Assembly (NCBI GenBank): GCA_017591395.1
Contig: WEDG01005577.1
Location: forward strand, 1 to 64,000
Direction of reading: 5' to 3'
DNA: 64,000 nt
From: Schistocephalus solidus
Lineage: Eukaryota > Platyhelminthes > Cestoda > Diphyllobothriidea > Diphyllobothriidae
Part shown: positions 22,119 through 33,764 of the stretch, one piece after another
Layout of the letters: the number at the start of each line of letters is the position of its first letter
Position numbering within the stretch: position 1 is the stretch's first letter
Notes under the pieces: model-generated
What the model was told of the DNA's origin: nothing
The model's input: only the letters and a program-made list of their open reading frames with translations
Databases searched by the model: none
Position numbers and translations under genes: made by a program

Positions 22119-22289
22119 TATTTTTCTAGTTCACCATTAATTTTAAAACATTGCTAACTGTTGACATAGCAGGAAAATTTATGAATTTGTACATTTTATC
22201 TGCACACATTGTCATAACTTTATTTCGTTACTAATGTTTGCTTAGACAGTACCTTCCCGGTGCTAACCAAATATAAATTCTAAAAAAAA

Positions 22290-22620
22290 AACGTCGAACA
22301 CCCAATTTGTTTCGCCAGTAAAACTCTGACGAAAACACAACGCCGGTGCTGCACGTTCCGCAGAGAGCTGTTAGCTATTGTAGTATTCCTCCGTCAGTTT
22401 AAGCATCTACTGATCGGCAAAAGTTTTATTCTACGCACAGACCACCGAGAATTACAGTGGTTGGGCACATTCAAGGACATAATGGACCAACTCGCCTAAT
22501 GGCAAGAATTTCTGCAGGACTTTGACTTTGACTGCCAGTACCGCCCAAAGCACAAGCACGGCAACGCGGATGCGCTGTCACGGTTACCGCAAAACGACGA
22601 CCCTCAACAGACGCTATGAC
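22290..22620 (+). pseudogene. Gypsy RNase H, second part
   Basis: VEHPICFASKTLTKTQRR continues the RNase H cut at 18,330. CTFRRELLAIVVFLRQFKHL, ILRTDHRELQWL (conserved Asp) and CQYRPKHKHGNADALSRLP follow. These are the classical RNase H end blocks of Gypsy. One in-frame stop (TAA) sits before WQEFLQDFDFD. Joined to the first part, the two pieces would make one domain, which shows the insertion was clean. Confidence 0.85.
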
Positions 22621-22799
22621 CGCGATTATTAACGCGATCACAACCTCAGAACCCACAAGGCACACCTGGTTGATAAATCAGAGCAGCGATCCGGGCACAG
22701 CTATCATGTATCGCCATCTAACCGAAGGGCGACCCAAACCGACCGAACGAGACATGAAAGGCACAAGTCTGAGGGCATAACTGCTGCTCCATCAATGGC

Positions 22800-23570
22800 C
22801 GTTCTTAACCATACAAAACGACATCATGTTCCTCCGCGACCCCTCCTCTCATCATATACGCCCCGTCGTTCCTGGTTGTTTAATCGAGACTGTACTAAAC
22901 GATCTCCACAATCAGTTGGGGCATTTTGGCCAACGACGCACTGAACAGGCCACCCGTAACCGTTTTGGTGGCCGAAGTTACGTTCATCAACGCACCTTTT
23001 TTTGCCAATCGTGTCCAACATGTGCCTCCTTTAAATCGTCCACCCCATCCCCCCGCGCACCGCTACAACCCATGACTACCAGTTTCCACAGGGAACGCGT
23101 CGGCCTCGACATCATCGGACCTCTGCCGATCTCATTCCATCGACACGAATACATCCTCATGATGATTGACTATTTTACGAAGTGGACAAAGGCCATACCC
23201 CTGCTCCATAAAGATGCAGCGTCCGTGGCAAACGCCATAAACCGTACATGAATCAGTCGCTGGGGCTCACCCCTATCGTTTCATTCAGACTGTGGTAGTA
23301 ATTAAGAGTCTCAACTGATGCAGCAGGTCTGCAAACTGTTAGACGTACGGAAAACCTACACAACCCCCTATCATCCTGAAGGCAATGGTCTGGTAGAACG
23401 AACCAACCGCACGATCCACAACATCTTACTCGCGTTTACCAAAGACGGACACCAAACACGACTGGGACGTCCACCTACCATTTTGCCTCCTGGCTTACCG
23501 CGGAACGACCCACTCCTCTACCGGATTCACACCCCATTACTTATGGACAGGCCGTGACCTTTCGCCTACC
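22800..23570 (+). pseudogene. Gypsy integrase remnant
   Basis: The zinc-binding part is visible as H-LGHFGQRRTEQATR and FFCQSCPTC (HHCC type). The catalytic core follows: RVGLDIIGPLP (first Asp), LSFHSDCGSN (second Asp), TTPYHPEGNGLVERTNRTIH (Glu). Stops lie between INRT and ISRWG and after CGSN. The integrase would join element DNA to the host chromosome. All three acids are still present, but the frame is broken. Confidence 0.85.
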
Positions 23571-24070
23571 AGTTGACCTCCGCTACCCCTTACCGTCACC
23601 AGAACAAACCACACCCCAAACCTTTCGCCACTAAACTCCGCGAGGTAATACGGTCTGCACACAATGCCGCACGCGTAACCCTAGAAACGCCTCCATCCAT
23701 CCAAAACAGCACTTCGACCGACACATCACCGGCACTGCGTTCCAAATCGGTGACCTCGTAATGCATTACTACCCCCATACCACCCCGCGGTACCTCGGCG
23801 AAACTCCACCACCCTTGGCGTGGACCATTTGCTGTGCTCGATGTCCTAGCCCCAACCAGCTTCCTCCTACGCGACGCCATCCGCGCCGAATCACCCCCTT
23901 CACTGCCCATTTCTCTAAGCTGAAACCCTACCGCGGCCGCCTCCCCGTCTGCACCGCCGATTCTCTACCCATCCTGCCCGCAGACCAGGTGCCCCCAGTA
24001 GCCATAGAAGTAACTGTACCCCACATTGTTGATCCCCCAGCACTGAGGACAGTGCTACATCTTAGAGGGG
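23571..24070 (+). pseudogene. Gypsy integrase C-terminal tail up to the purine tract
   Basis: The region is C-rich and translates in mixed frames with short matches to the GPY/F-type end of Gypsy integrases (FQIGDLVMH-like, FSKLKPYRGRLP). The coding end LRGGLCNG overlaps the purine tract. No chromodomain is recognisable. Confidence 0.5.
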
Positions 24071-24380
24071 GGTTGTGTAACGGACCCGAACTACCCGTTT
24101 TGTTTTCACTAGAATCTCTTCCGTTTTTGTAGATGTGCTGTAATTTCGCACGCGCCAGCCAACCGGACACGTTGCCGCCTCTCGAATAAGTCGTTTATTA
24201 TTTATCGTCCCTTTCGTCGTTAAAACCATAAGCGCTCCCCGTTTATCGTTTTATTTACATTCATTGTATTTGGATTATTAGTTTCACATATATTGCACGT
24301 ATCGCCTAAATCTATCTCATATACATATTGCTGTTATATTAATTACTTTGTTCATCTATCGTTCGGATCATTATATAGGA
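24064..24380 (+). repeat. Gypsy polypurine tract and 3' LTR
   Basis: AGAGGGGGG (24,064-24,072) is the expected plus-strand primer. TGTGTAACGGACCCG directly after it begins the LTR. The LTR end is not defined, because no 5' LTR is available for comparison; about 24,380 is an estimate. Confidence 0.55.
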
Positions 24381-24489
24381 AATGTCTGAATCTTCAGAAG
24401 ACACAGCGTAGAGGGATATCCTCGTGAAGAAGGATTCTAAGTTATATCCGCGATGCAGATGTTCAGCTTCCTCCTTATCGCCGAATCGT

Positions 24490-24645
24490 CCGGAATCTAC
24501 AATTCTACTCATTTCTGCTGTTCATGTGGCTGTTCACATAGTGCAGCAATTACCACTTTATATTTTTTTATATCGGATACTAAATTCTTAATGATGAGGC
24601 CCACTGGGCCTTAAATATAGAATTTATTTATTTGTTTATTTTCCT
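24490..24645 (+). mobile_element. Family B 3' end fragment
   Basis: It contains TTTCTGCTGTTCATGTGGCT, CACATAGTGCAGCAATTACC and CCTTAAATATAGAATTTATT with a TTTATTTG tail, as in the other two B ends. It is strongly 5'-truncated. Confidence 0.65.
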
Positions 24646-24814
24646 ACAACATTTTCCTTTTGCTCCTCCTGGTAACAGTCGAATGAAGTCCATTACGCGC
24701 AGTTTTGTCAACTGGCTGGGTATTGACATCGACATCAACGACCTCTTGCTGTTCTGTCCCTTTGTTGTCAGCAAGCTGCCAGGATGCCGTCCTATCACCC
24801 CCAGTGCCATGGCA

Positions 24815-24905
24815 AACCTTAGAAAATAGGAACACTTTACTCATTGGTTGTGTCTATTGCCTTAAAAAATAGGAACACTTTACTCATTGGTTGTGTCTAT
24901 TGCCC
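24815..24905 (+). repeat. Short tandem duplication, about 43-bp unit
   Basis: The block AAAATAGGAACACTTTACTC plus TTGGTTGTGTCTATTGCC occurs twice in direct succession at the start of family D copy 1. The second family D copy (36,855-36,900) has it once. Confidence 0.75.
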
Positions 24906-27620
24906 GCCCAATACCAGTGAGGATTTCGATCTTCGTCTCTCACAAGCATTCCATGCCGCAGTTGACTTAAATTTTAAGTATTGCTTAATTGCAGGTGATT
25001 TCAACCTTCCTGACATTCGCTGGTTTCCGGTCCCTCCGGCCCCATAAAGTCCGAGGACTTTCTCGAGGCCGTAGATATTGGCATGTGGACCCAGGTTGTT
25101 GACTTCCCTACCCGAGGATCAAGCATGCTTGATCCTAATCTTCTGCAGAGGGTTGCCTGCGCTTTGACAGTGTCATCACTAAAGGCCCGCTTAGGGCTCA
25201 GACCATGATATCGTTGTTTCTACACTACAACTCGAAACCCATGAAACGCCTTCCAAGAAATATAGCTTTTTCTTTGATTTTCGATTAGCGCTTTCGACAG
25301 AATTATTGATACATCTTAACTCCCACGACTGGACTGAATTTCTTTGTGTGTCGGAATGTGAACACCTGTACCGGTATGCTTTACCAAGTTTTAGATCCAC
25401 TTATTTCTCGTTTTGTTCCCTGTAAGAAATTAATTAATGTCGCGGATGAGGTTTATCTCCCTTTATCTTTTTTCGCCGTAGGTTGCGTAAACTCTCTCGT
25501 CGATTCCATTTTGCAAAATGAAATTTCCATTCTGCCCTTGATTAACCGTATTTTTGAGCAGGCCGAGAGGCTAACCGAAGAAAAACGGCTAGCTGAAGAG
25601 GTCAAATATGTCGAAAACCGTTCGTTAAATGTAGTGAAACTTTTTTCACGCGCAATTAGAACCCATAGTAAAATCTGGCACCCCGTACTACTGGATTCCA
25701 TTGGCAATCCTGTAGTTGATGACAAATTGACGACTGATAGTTTTAACGTTTTCTTGTCCAGAACATTTATTGAAAAGTCGACCGCTCCCCCTCCGCCCAT
25801 CCAGGTTTGCACCGGTGCCATCCTCGAAACCATAACTTTTACCCTCTCAGACGTAACCGTAGCCATTCGACGTTTTCGTCAATCTTATATTCCTGGACCA
25901 GATGGCGTACCGATCAGTATTATAAAGGCGGATGCTAATGGAATTTTCCCGTCACTTCTATGTAAGATATTTAATCTAGCTCTTGAAAGTGAAACCTTTC
26001 CCAGTGTATGGAAGGAATCGCATATTCTACCTATCCCCAAACGCGGCCAATCTACGTCATTTGACGATTTTAGGCCAATCAACACACTGTCCGCAGCTTC
26101 GAAAATCCTGGAGACCTTGATCAAAGATAAGATGATGTATCATTTAACTGAGAATAACCTATTGAGTGCAGCCCAGCATGGTTCCTCAAAACTAGGTCTT
26201 GTGACACATGTCAGCTCTCTTTCTTTGATCATGTTCTACAATCTAGGGATAACGGCTTTGCACTTTACATAGTCTATTTCGATTTCACCAAGGCCTTCGA
26301 TCGTGTTGACCATGCCCTTCTTCTCCTGAAACTCTCCTCTTTCGGTATATGTGGTAAACTTCTGAGCTTGATATCTTCTTACCTGAGCTCTCGTACACAA
26401 CATGTTAATATCTCAAATGCTATCTCAAACTCGGCACGTGTGAGGAGTGGAGTTATTCAGGGTAGTGTGCTAGGCCCGCTTTTATTTTGTCTTTTGTCAA
26501 TGATGTGCCAGGTTTATTTCGAAATGGTAGGCCCTTTATGTATGCCGACGATTTAAAAGTTACCTATCGATACAAGCCGGCAGATCGCGACACCGTGCTG
26601 ATCTATTAAAAATGATCTCGAGGCCTTTGCCCAGTGGTGCTGCACATGGCGCCTTTCCTTTCTTGGCACAAATGTTCCGTTATGGTTGTCGGTGACAACC
26701 ATCAGCCCTCATCTAAGCATAGATGTCCACGATATAAATGTACCTGGCGTTGTTAAGGACCTGGGCATATCATATTCCAACGGTCTCAATCTTTCAGAAC
26801 ATTGCGCCCTGATTGTCTCCAAAGCACGCAGAACTGCCGGGTTTATCCTCGAAATTTTAAAACTATTGATATTAGACTTCGCCTTTATAAAATGTACGTT
26901 GACCTGGCCTGGAATACTGCTCGTTTCTTATTTAGCCTTCTGCGCGCTAGCGAACGGAAGAAAATAGAATCGGTCCAACACTTCTTCACGAAAAGAATTT
27001 TTATCGTTGGAGCACCGTAATCTGTCGTATCAAGAACGCTGTGGGCTTGTTAACATTGATCCCTTATGGTTTCGCCGAGTGCAGAAGGGACTATTTTTGC
27101 TGTTTAAGCTTTTGAATAATCGTACATTTAATTCCCTTATCACTGTGAGGTCAGCTTGACCATCCTCGGCGCAGCAGTCATCGCAATGTATTTTATTTCT
27201 TCCATTAGCTCGCACAGTTAAGTATCGACGGTTCTTTTTCGGTAAACGCCATGGCCATGTGGAAATAAACTTCCCCATAATATAAAAAGTCCAACGGAGT
27301 TATTCTTTGTTTAAGATTACCATTACTAGTTTTTGCATTCAGAACGGTTTCCAGAATTCTGGGCGCCGACACGGTAGAATCTGTTTTCCTGTTCGACGGA
27401 GTGCGCGGCATCTGAACTCGATCCCAGGTGTTACCTTGGGGATACGGCACCGTCTCTGCAGCCTGCACCCGTTGACTTCTTCGGCAGACGGTGAGCGACC
27501 GTACACGGATGCTTTCTTGCCTGAGGTAGAATCGGTTCCTAGCAAAGAGACAGAGACTGCATACAGACTGCAATTGTGTTAGCCCTTCCCTGATCTGAAT
27601 TGCTATCATCCTTACAGGCG

Positions 27621-27699
27621 GCAGTTTTTTCTCCTGAATAACATGAAAATAGGAAAACCACTTATAATGATATATATTCAGGAGTTTTTTTTCACTGCC
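27621..27699 (+). other. Family D 3' stem-loop, perfect 10-bp stem (copy 1)
   Basis: GCAGTTTTTTCTCCTGAATA pairs through CTCCTGAATA with TATTCAGGAG, followed by TTTTTTTTCACTGCC. The stem extends the shared CTCCT/AGGAG core with bases different from family C yet complementary. Confidence 0.65.
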
Positions 27700-27779
27700 A
27701 GCCTCTACCCACTGAATATTTCATCTGACAATGCCTGTAAACCGGTATTAAATACAACTATTATTATTATTATTAAACA

Positions 27780-28740
27780 CCGGATAGGCCTTAGTCACGT
27801 GTGCATGTTTAATTCGCTGGCCCCTTTGATGGCAAGTCATACCTTATCTTGGTCGACGCCTACTCAAAGTTCCCAAGATCGCACCACGGAAGCCGGCAAC
27901 GACATATGCCACTTTTGCTGTCATACGACGCATAATCAGCCAACATGGCCAACCGGATGTTCTGGTTTCAGATAATGGTTCTTAGTTTACCTCATCGACT
28001 TTTGAGGATTTCTGCCACCAGCACAACGTCCAGCATCTTCGCTATTCGCCCTATCACTCTCAGTCTAACAGTAAGGTGGACCGTTTTGTTGACATATTCA
28101 TGCGAGCCCTCTTAAAAGCTCGTGTGGAGAGGATCGTGGATGAGATCCTCCAGGCATTACTGCTTTCTTACCGGACTACTCCAAACCCAGCGTCTCCCCG
28201 TGGTGTTTCTCCAGCCGATGCCTTCATGGGATGAAAACTACGCACAAGTTTCCTTGCGCTTGTTCAAAACAATGTGCCGTCCGCGCAGGCAACTTTATCT
28301 GTCTCTCGCGGCAACCTTCTCATCGAAACGCCCGTCTTCATTAACGATTATCGAGCTGGTTTTCCAAATAGGATTGAAGCGACCGTAGCAGTGCACAGAG
28401 GTAGCATGTTGTTCGACGTCTGCTTGGGTGACGACACCTTAGTTCGTCACCACAACCAGCTTCGACAGCGGCAGTACAGTTAAGCAACCGAGCCTGAGTC
28501 ATTTTCATCACTCCCCCTTGACATCCTGTTGGATACTTTCGCCATTCAGAAAGATCACCCGGTCTCCAAACCCAACGCCGCATCTCCTTCAGATATACTA
28601 CCTTCAGTATCAGTTGCTAGCTCCACACCTTCAGAATGCAAACTGCTCCCAAGACGCCGGACAAACCGAGTGCGCTGAACAACGGGGCTGATTCAGGTCA
28701 ACCCGAGACAGAAGCGGCACTGACCTACCTGAAGGGGAGG
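27780..28740 (+). pseudogene. Second Gypsy-type element: integrase and tail fragment
   Basis: The integrase core reads YLILVDAYSKFP, then VLVSDNGS (second Asp), then RYSPYHSQSNSKVDRFVDIF, where the catalytic Glu of the usual VERFV block is Asp. ALLKARVERIVDEILQALLL and TPNPASPRGVSPADAFMG follow. Stops and shifts are present. Upstream domains are absent; family D copy 1 abuts it at 27,775. A purine tract (GAAGGGGAGG) ends the coding part at about 28,740. It differs from the Gypsy at 16-24 kb and resembles Mag-like Gypsy integrases. Confidence 0.75.
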
Positions 28741-29080
28741 TGTTGGGAATGCTCATTCTCCCGATGAGTCATCTCACAGAAGTGCGACCTCGCGTGCGTT
28801 TCTCACGCTGCATGCCACGAACAATCCTCGATAATGTTCAGCATTGACTGTGGCTACATTGGTCTCATCAGATCTGGTCGATCCATGTCCGCGTGAATTT
28901 TGCTCAGCTCTTATATATCTTCTTCTTGAAGCTGATTTGACAGAATATAACTCAGCTGGACGGAAGGCTATAAATACACACAACTTTTCATGTCCCTTTT
29001 GTTTTAATATACTTTCCATAGCTGATTTTTTTTGTTGACCTTCCGCGTTGTGGTTGGATAACCGTCGATTAAGCATACGC
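28741..29080 (+). repeat. 3' LTR of the second Gypsy element
   Basis: TGTTGGGAATGCTCATTC follows the purine tract directly. A TATA-like TATAAATA lies at 28,969-28,976, a plausible LTR promoter. The far end is uncertain because no second LTR is present. Confidence 0.5.
28969..28976 (+). promoter_or_regulatory. TATA-like box in the second Gypsy LTR
   Basis: TATAAATA lies about 230 bases into the LTR in an otherwise mixed-composition stretch. The position fits a U3 core promoter. Activity is inferred only. Confidence 0.35.
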
Positions 29081-29089
29081 TTTCTGCGT

Positions 29090-31240
29090 CATTTGAGTAC
29101 GAGGTTGGGTCATACTAGCATCGTTGTCAGGATTATCAGTGATGTGATTTATATGAATGAGGAACAGAAGAGGACCTAAGACTGAAGCCAGTGGAACACC
29201 AATTTCTTCTGTTACCCATTCGTTTTTTGTGGTGCCAACAAGTTCTTTTTGCAGCCTGCGTGACAGGAAACTTTAGATCAATTTAAAAACATTACCCTGG
29301 ATACCACATTGCCAAATTTTATTTTCAGTCACCGATGATGTAGACTATCAAACGCCTTCTTGGCGTCGAAGAAAATGACATAAACTGTATGGCCTTCATC
29401 TAAGGCTTTTGTCCATTTTCCCTGAGAGTAAAGACCTCGTAAGAAATGAGCGACCAGAGCGAAATCCATGCTGGGCAGCACATAATATGTTCTTCGGCTC
29501 CAGATACTTCATTATATGTCATTTTAATAAGTTTTTCCACGACCTTGCACAAAATGCAGGTTAAATTAATGGGATGGTTATTTTCCGACTTGAGCTTGAA
29601 TCCTCCTCTGTGCATCGGGGAGATAAGGGCAGTTTTCCATTTCTGGGGTAGTTCGCTCTATTCCATGCACTTTTGAAATAGCAACGAAAACGGTTCACAT
29701 AGTACATGGCCCAATTCTTTAAGGGCATGCGGATGAATTCTATTTGGAACCGTTGACTTAGCGGGCTTCCGGCGGAGTAATGCTATATTTACCAATGTGG
29801 CGAGAAGATACGATTATTTTCTAGTGCAAACGTTTCCGAATGTTGAAGATGCCCTGAGTAGGGGAACGGAGGAGGATTTATTTCATAAGTGAATAACGAC
29901 TGAAAGTAGTTAGAAAGGACTGAGGCTTTCGTTCGGTCATCCGTTTCCAGTTCTCTGTTTGGGGTTCGCAGCCCTGGAATCGGGTCACAATTTCTTTGGT
30001 TATTGTGCATCAAACTGTATAGGATCTTGTGATGATCCAAAGAGTTTTTAAGTTTGGTAAGCTAAAAGTTCCTTCGGAGCCAGTTTGCCTCACGCGTAAG
30101 ACACCCCGTTATCATTTGTAATACTGCAATTGTCCGATAATCCCCGTTAGTTGAAACCGCTTCCAAAGCTTATTTCTTCTTTTAAAGAAGATCTGAATTT
30201 CACGCTTTATCCAAAATAGATGACTGTTTGTATTCTTTTGTTTAAGGGGAAAATTAAGATGACTAGTTCTTTCGACCAACGATCTCAACGTTCTCTAGCA
30301 TTTGTCCGCAGTTCTCCGTAATGTGGTTGTCAACGTTATTGCTGAGATTTGCGTGTGCATGCTGGAAAACTCTCCCTTTCCAGCTGTTTTTTTCAGTTGC
30401 TTAAGTGAGTCCGGCTGTGAGAACATGGAATAATCAAAGAGCAGTAAAATGTGATCACTAGCACCTATTGGAGGTAGATATTGTAAACCCAGCACACTAT
30501 GCTCGTCTGGGGTGAACACGAGGTCCAGAAAATTCGAAAGTTGTCCTTCCCTAACGCGTGTCCCGAATGGTATATTCTGGAAGGATAATTTCCACCTGCC
30601 ATCTCAAGCAAACGATGACCGAATGTATCCGTTGGACCTGAAACAGTCCAACTTATCCAGTTGATATTAGGAGCGTTTAAGTCTCCACCGACAAGAACAT
30701 ATTTGTACAAGGAAGCCTTGTTCAGCTCCGTTAGGAGAATGACATCGTGGTTGACATTCTGGTTTTGGTGATGTACTTAACTGTTACAGTTGAAGATAAA
30801 ATTTCAACTGCTCCTATCATGGGATGTCGCTCGGAAATTGCAGTTATACTAGAACAAACATAACCAGCGATTCCTCCTCCATGGCTTCTCCTCTATCTGC
30901 TTAAGCGATGATAACAACGTATGGATACTTCGTGTTTGCAAATATCTTCTGAGAGTCCCGTTTCTGTCAGGGCAAGTTTATCTGCTTTTTTCATTGACAA
31001 ACGTCCGAAGCTTTCTCATTTTATTGAGCAGGCTCTGGACATTTGAGTACATGATCTTTATCGACCGTCTTCTTGGCAATGGTCCGTTCTGATGAAAGTT
31101 TCCTTTCTGTCGATGGCTCAGTATTCTGGCTTTACGGTGGCCTTCTGGGCGACATTAACACTGTGACATCCTTGTTAGCATATCTGAATCATTTCATATA
31201 GTTATCAACCCTCATAATTCAGTTCAGACAAGGAAATAGT
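29090..31240 (-). pseudogene. Family E CR1-like retrotransposon, minus copy
   Basis: On the minus strand the endonuclease shows VLVGGDLNAPNINWISW (30,465-30,710) and LPPIGASDHILLLFDYSMFS (30,295-30,519). A linker follows. The reverse transcriptase begins with HRGGFKLKSENNHPINLTCI and KVVEKLIK within 29,400-29,615. YVIFFDAKKAFDSL appears near 29,370 and a VLGPLLF-like block near 29,170. It stops at about 29,090 before the catalytic box. Many frames are used. It is distinct in sequence from families A, C and D. Confidence 0.7.
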
Positions 31241-31244
31241 ATGA

Positions 31245-31815
31245 GGCTTTGACTAGCCATTTTGGAAAGAAATGTTAGAAACCGTTAGCTCGCCCAGTTT
31301 CACCGTAAACGTCTCAGCAATATGGAAGAAAATGCCCCAAAATATGAAAATCATGCGAAGTTATTATTTGGTTAAGAGATCATTGACCAGTTTTCTGCAT
31401 TTCAGAACACCTGCCAGGAATTTTGGGTGCCACATGGTCGAATCCGTCTTCTGGTTCGACAGAGCGTGCATCATCTGAGCCCTACCCCATTTCGTATCTT
31501 GAGGGCGATGGCGCTGTCTCTGCAGGCCGAAATGGGTTAATTCTTCGGTAGACAGTGAGCAACCGTCCGCAGAGTCCCGGTTCCTTTAAAAAAGAGAGAC
31601 TGGTGCAGACTTCAATTGTGCTTACACTTTCCGTTATGAACTGTTATCACCCATGAGATGCAGTTTTTCCTCCTTAATAACATAAAGTTAGGAAAAAACA
31701 CCAATAACTATTGTACTGCAGGTGTTTTTTTCCTGTAAGTCTGATCCTCAATGCATATTTCATCTGATATTGCTTGGAAATCATCTCTAAATAAAATCAT
31801 TTATTTGTTTATTTA
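31245..31815 (+). mobile_element. Divergent family D relative, 3' end
   Basis: Bases 31,272-31,478 encode the last part of a reverse transcriptase ORF (SAIWKKMPQNMKIMRSYYLV, MVESVFWFDRA). They parallel the D copies (MAMWNKLPHSINIQRSYSLF-like and VESVFLFDGVRGI-like residues). A degraded stem-loop (31,661-31,735) and an AATAAA plus TTTATT tail follow. It is 5'-truncated and older than the two D copies. Confidence 0.65.
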
Positions 31816-32065
31816 TAACAGTTAAAGGAGGAACATAAAATAGGACTATATGGACGTGAGTATGGTTTATTGCATTCTCTTTCGTCGCTCCGGCCCATTT
31901 TGGGAGCATACATTTGTCCGGGTTACTTTTGGATACTGCCACTGATGGTGCAATCAGACCGTCTCTTGGTTTGGAATCCCATGCTTTGACCACTCTGACA
32001 GCGAAGGAGAGCCTGTGCATAGTAATCCCTGCCTGCTGAACTCACAGTTTTAACATTTGACAACT
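31816..32065 (-). pseudogene. Reverse transcriptase C-terminal fragment, minus strand
   Basis: HRLSFAVRVVKAWDSKPRDG followed by LIAPSVAVSK matches the end of CR1-like ORFs, which typically read F--RV-N-WN-LP--VV-APSV--FK. Nothing upstream in the ORF is preserved. It lies directly against the plus-strand D-type tail. Confidence 0.55.
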
Positions 32066-32344
32066 GAACTTGGTCTTGCTGACAAATACAGAAAAGTCCT
32101 CAAAAGCTAGGCCAAAATCCACCACCTACACAATGCGATCTTCATGTGGAAGGTCCTGGGCAATTGCCCATAACTCTAAGAAAACATATTAAATTATGCT
32201 AGGTGTTTTGCATGTGGCAAGCTCTCCTAAACTTTAACCAGTTTGGTGGTTCTTCAATCTGAACTTGAAATGCCCATAGTCTGCAGACTTGCATACTCTA
32301 TTCAAACTACAGCCTCGTTAATATTCCGAACATCTTTGGAAAGG

Positions 32345-33500
32345 AGATCTGCAGAATGAGCAAAAGTTGAAAGTTGTGTTCCACAGGGTTCTGTTTTGGG
32401 CCCCCTACTCTTCCTAATCTACGTGAATGACTGTCTCAATGACTTAGATTGTGAAGCTGTCATGTTTGCATATAACGTTAAGATATGGACTGAAGTCAGC
32501 TGCGCTGATAACACAAAAGGGTTACAATCGAATATCGACAAACTAATTGTCTGGTAGGCTAGGTGGCTGCTTAAGTTTTATGTATCCATGTGCGTCATCC
32601 TACACCTAAACGCCGGTCGAAAATTATCTCGAAAACACCATTACTTTATTAATGGCACTGCATTAAAAAGGTAGCAACACACAAAGATCTGGGTATGTTG
32701 CCAACTGCAAATTTTATGCCCTCAGAACACTGTGAGAAAGCAGTCCAGAAGGCAACCGTTACACTGCATTGGATCAGACGTGCGCTAAAAATATCCCCCT
32801 GATCTCTTCGGAAAAGTCTTTGGCATCTTCGTGAGACCACATTTAGATTATTGAATACCCGCCTGGATACCGTAGGTGAAGAAAGATTTTCACCTACTCG
32901 AACAGGTGCACCAGAGAGCAACGAAGATGGTCGACGGTCTTAAGACTTTACCGTACCAAGACAGATTGAAAAAGCTTGATTTATGGCCTCTTACATACAG
33001 GCCTTTACGGTGTAACCTGCTCTGGAAATTCCGGATTATCCGGGGCCACGATTCCTCCCTGAGATCGGAGGATGTTTTCGAGTTTGCCTGCACAACTCCT
33101 CTGCATGGTCATCCTTACAAGTTCAATAGTGAACGCACGTGATTGAACCTCAGAAAGTTTTTGCAGCCAACGAGTGGTACGACCTTGGAACTCGTTACCA
33201 ATTGAGATGGTTTCCACTGACAGCACTTCCGGTTTTAAAAGAAAGCTTGATGACATCATATTTGACAAAAAGACGACACTCACAACATGATAACTCAACA
33301 CCAGCCTTTTAAAATCTTTCGGGTTCTAATTTTCTTCCTCAATTTTTCGCCTATAACTGTGAAAACGCATTCGAAATAATGTTATGATTTGACTCAAATT
33401 TTTTAAATTCACACCATTTTATATTGACTGTACATATGCAATGATAACTTTAGATTAATAGGGTCATCAAGGGCAATGCCTGCAACCCTTCAAAATACAA
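32345..33500 (+). pseudogene. Family F CR1-like reverse transcriptase, 5'-truncated
   Basis: VPQGSVLGPLLFLIYVNDCL opens the preserved part. The catalytic box reads FAYNVKIW (expected FADD-KIW), so both aspartates are lost. The C-terminal block continues: FGIFVRPHLDY, HLLEQVHQRATKMVDGLKTL (32,876 onward) and HGHPYKFNSERT, ending in other frames by about 33,290. An A-rich end (AAAATACAAAATATAAAAAT) lies near 33,500. It is related to family A at the level of motifs but not base for base. Confidence 0.75.
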
Positions 33501-33764
33501 AATATAAAAATCCAAAAGGTTCTCATAAAGTCGTGTAACAGAGACATTGCACAATTAATAAGTCTCCATCAATGAAGAGGTGGTTTTGAGGATTTTTTCA
33601 TCAGCACACAGAGGTCCGTTTTTTCTCCCACGACTTGCGTGAATGCACTGGCAAGAAAGAACTCTTTACTATAAGCTGATCTGGCAAGGTTGTCTTAGGG
33701 AAGTTTTGTACATATACCGATGCTGAACTGTGGGGGCCCAAGATTTGATAGTTCATCCAATCGG
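33501..33764. other. Unassigned stretch
   Basis: No gene or repeat recognised. Confidence 0.35.

Larger units (their letters stand above)
18331..22285 (+). mobile_element. Family C non-LTR retrotransposon, nearly full length
   Basis: About 3.95 kb inserted in Gypsy RNase H. Order: a 5' region (18,331-18,720) shared with the minus copy at 7687-8055; an endonuclease beginning near 18,860; a linker; reverse transcriptase (from 19,985); a C-terminal domain; and a 3' untranslated region with the CTCCT stem-loop and an A-rich end (ATATAAATTCTAAAAAAAAA). It is the only copy here that reaches the family's 5' end, so it is a useful reference for the others. Host Gypsy coding resumes at about 22,290. 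Several stops make it inactive. Confidence 0.82.
16009..24380 (+). mobile_element. Gypsy LTR retrotransposon, 5' LTR missing, split by family C
   Basis: The domain order is gag, protease, reverse transcriptase, RNase H, integrase, then a 3' LTR after a purine tract, which is the Gypsy (Ty3) order. RNase H is interrupted at 18,331 by a nearly full-length family C element and resumes at about 22,290 (ICFASKTLTK). I found no match to the 3' LTR upstream of gag, so the copy is 5'-truncated or its 5' LTR was lost. Stops and frameshifts occur in every domain. Its base composition is visibly more C-rich than its surroundings. Confidence 0.85.
24815..27775 (+). pseudogene. Family D non-LTR retrotransposon, copy 1
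   Basis: It begins inside the endonuclease (LIGCVYCPPNTSEDFDLRLS, LIAGDFNLPDIRWFP). The reverse transcriptase frame 25,346-26,272 carries RRFRQSYIPGPDGVPISIIK, ESHILPIPKRGQSTSFDDFR and, after shifts, FDFTKAFDRVDHALLLLKLS, VIQGSVLGPLLFCL and MYADDLKVTYRYKP. The C-terminal part runs to about 27,300. The 3' untranslated region has the stem-loop (27,621-27,699) and an ATT repeat tail. It is very similar to copy 2 (36,545-39,750) along its length, so both are fairly young, though each has its own frameshifts. Confidence 0.82.

Noticed and set aside
27780..28740. Treating this integrase as the missing part of the Gypsy at 16-24 kb.
   Set aside because: That Gypsy has its own integrase and a different LTR start (TGTGTAACGG against TGTTGGGAAT).
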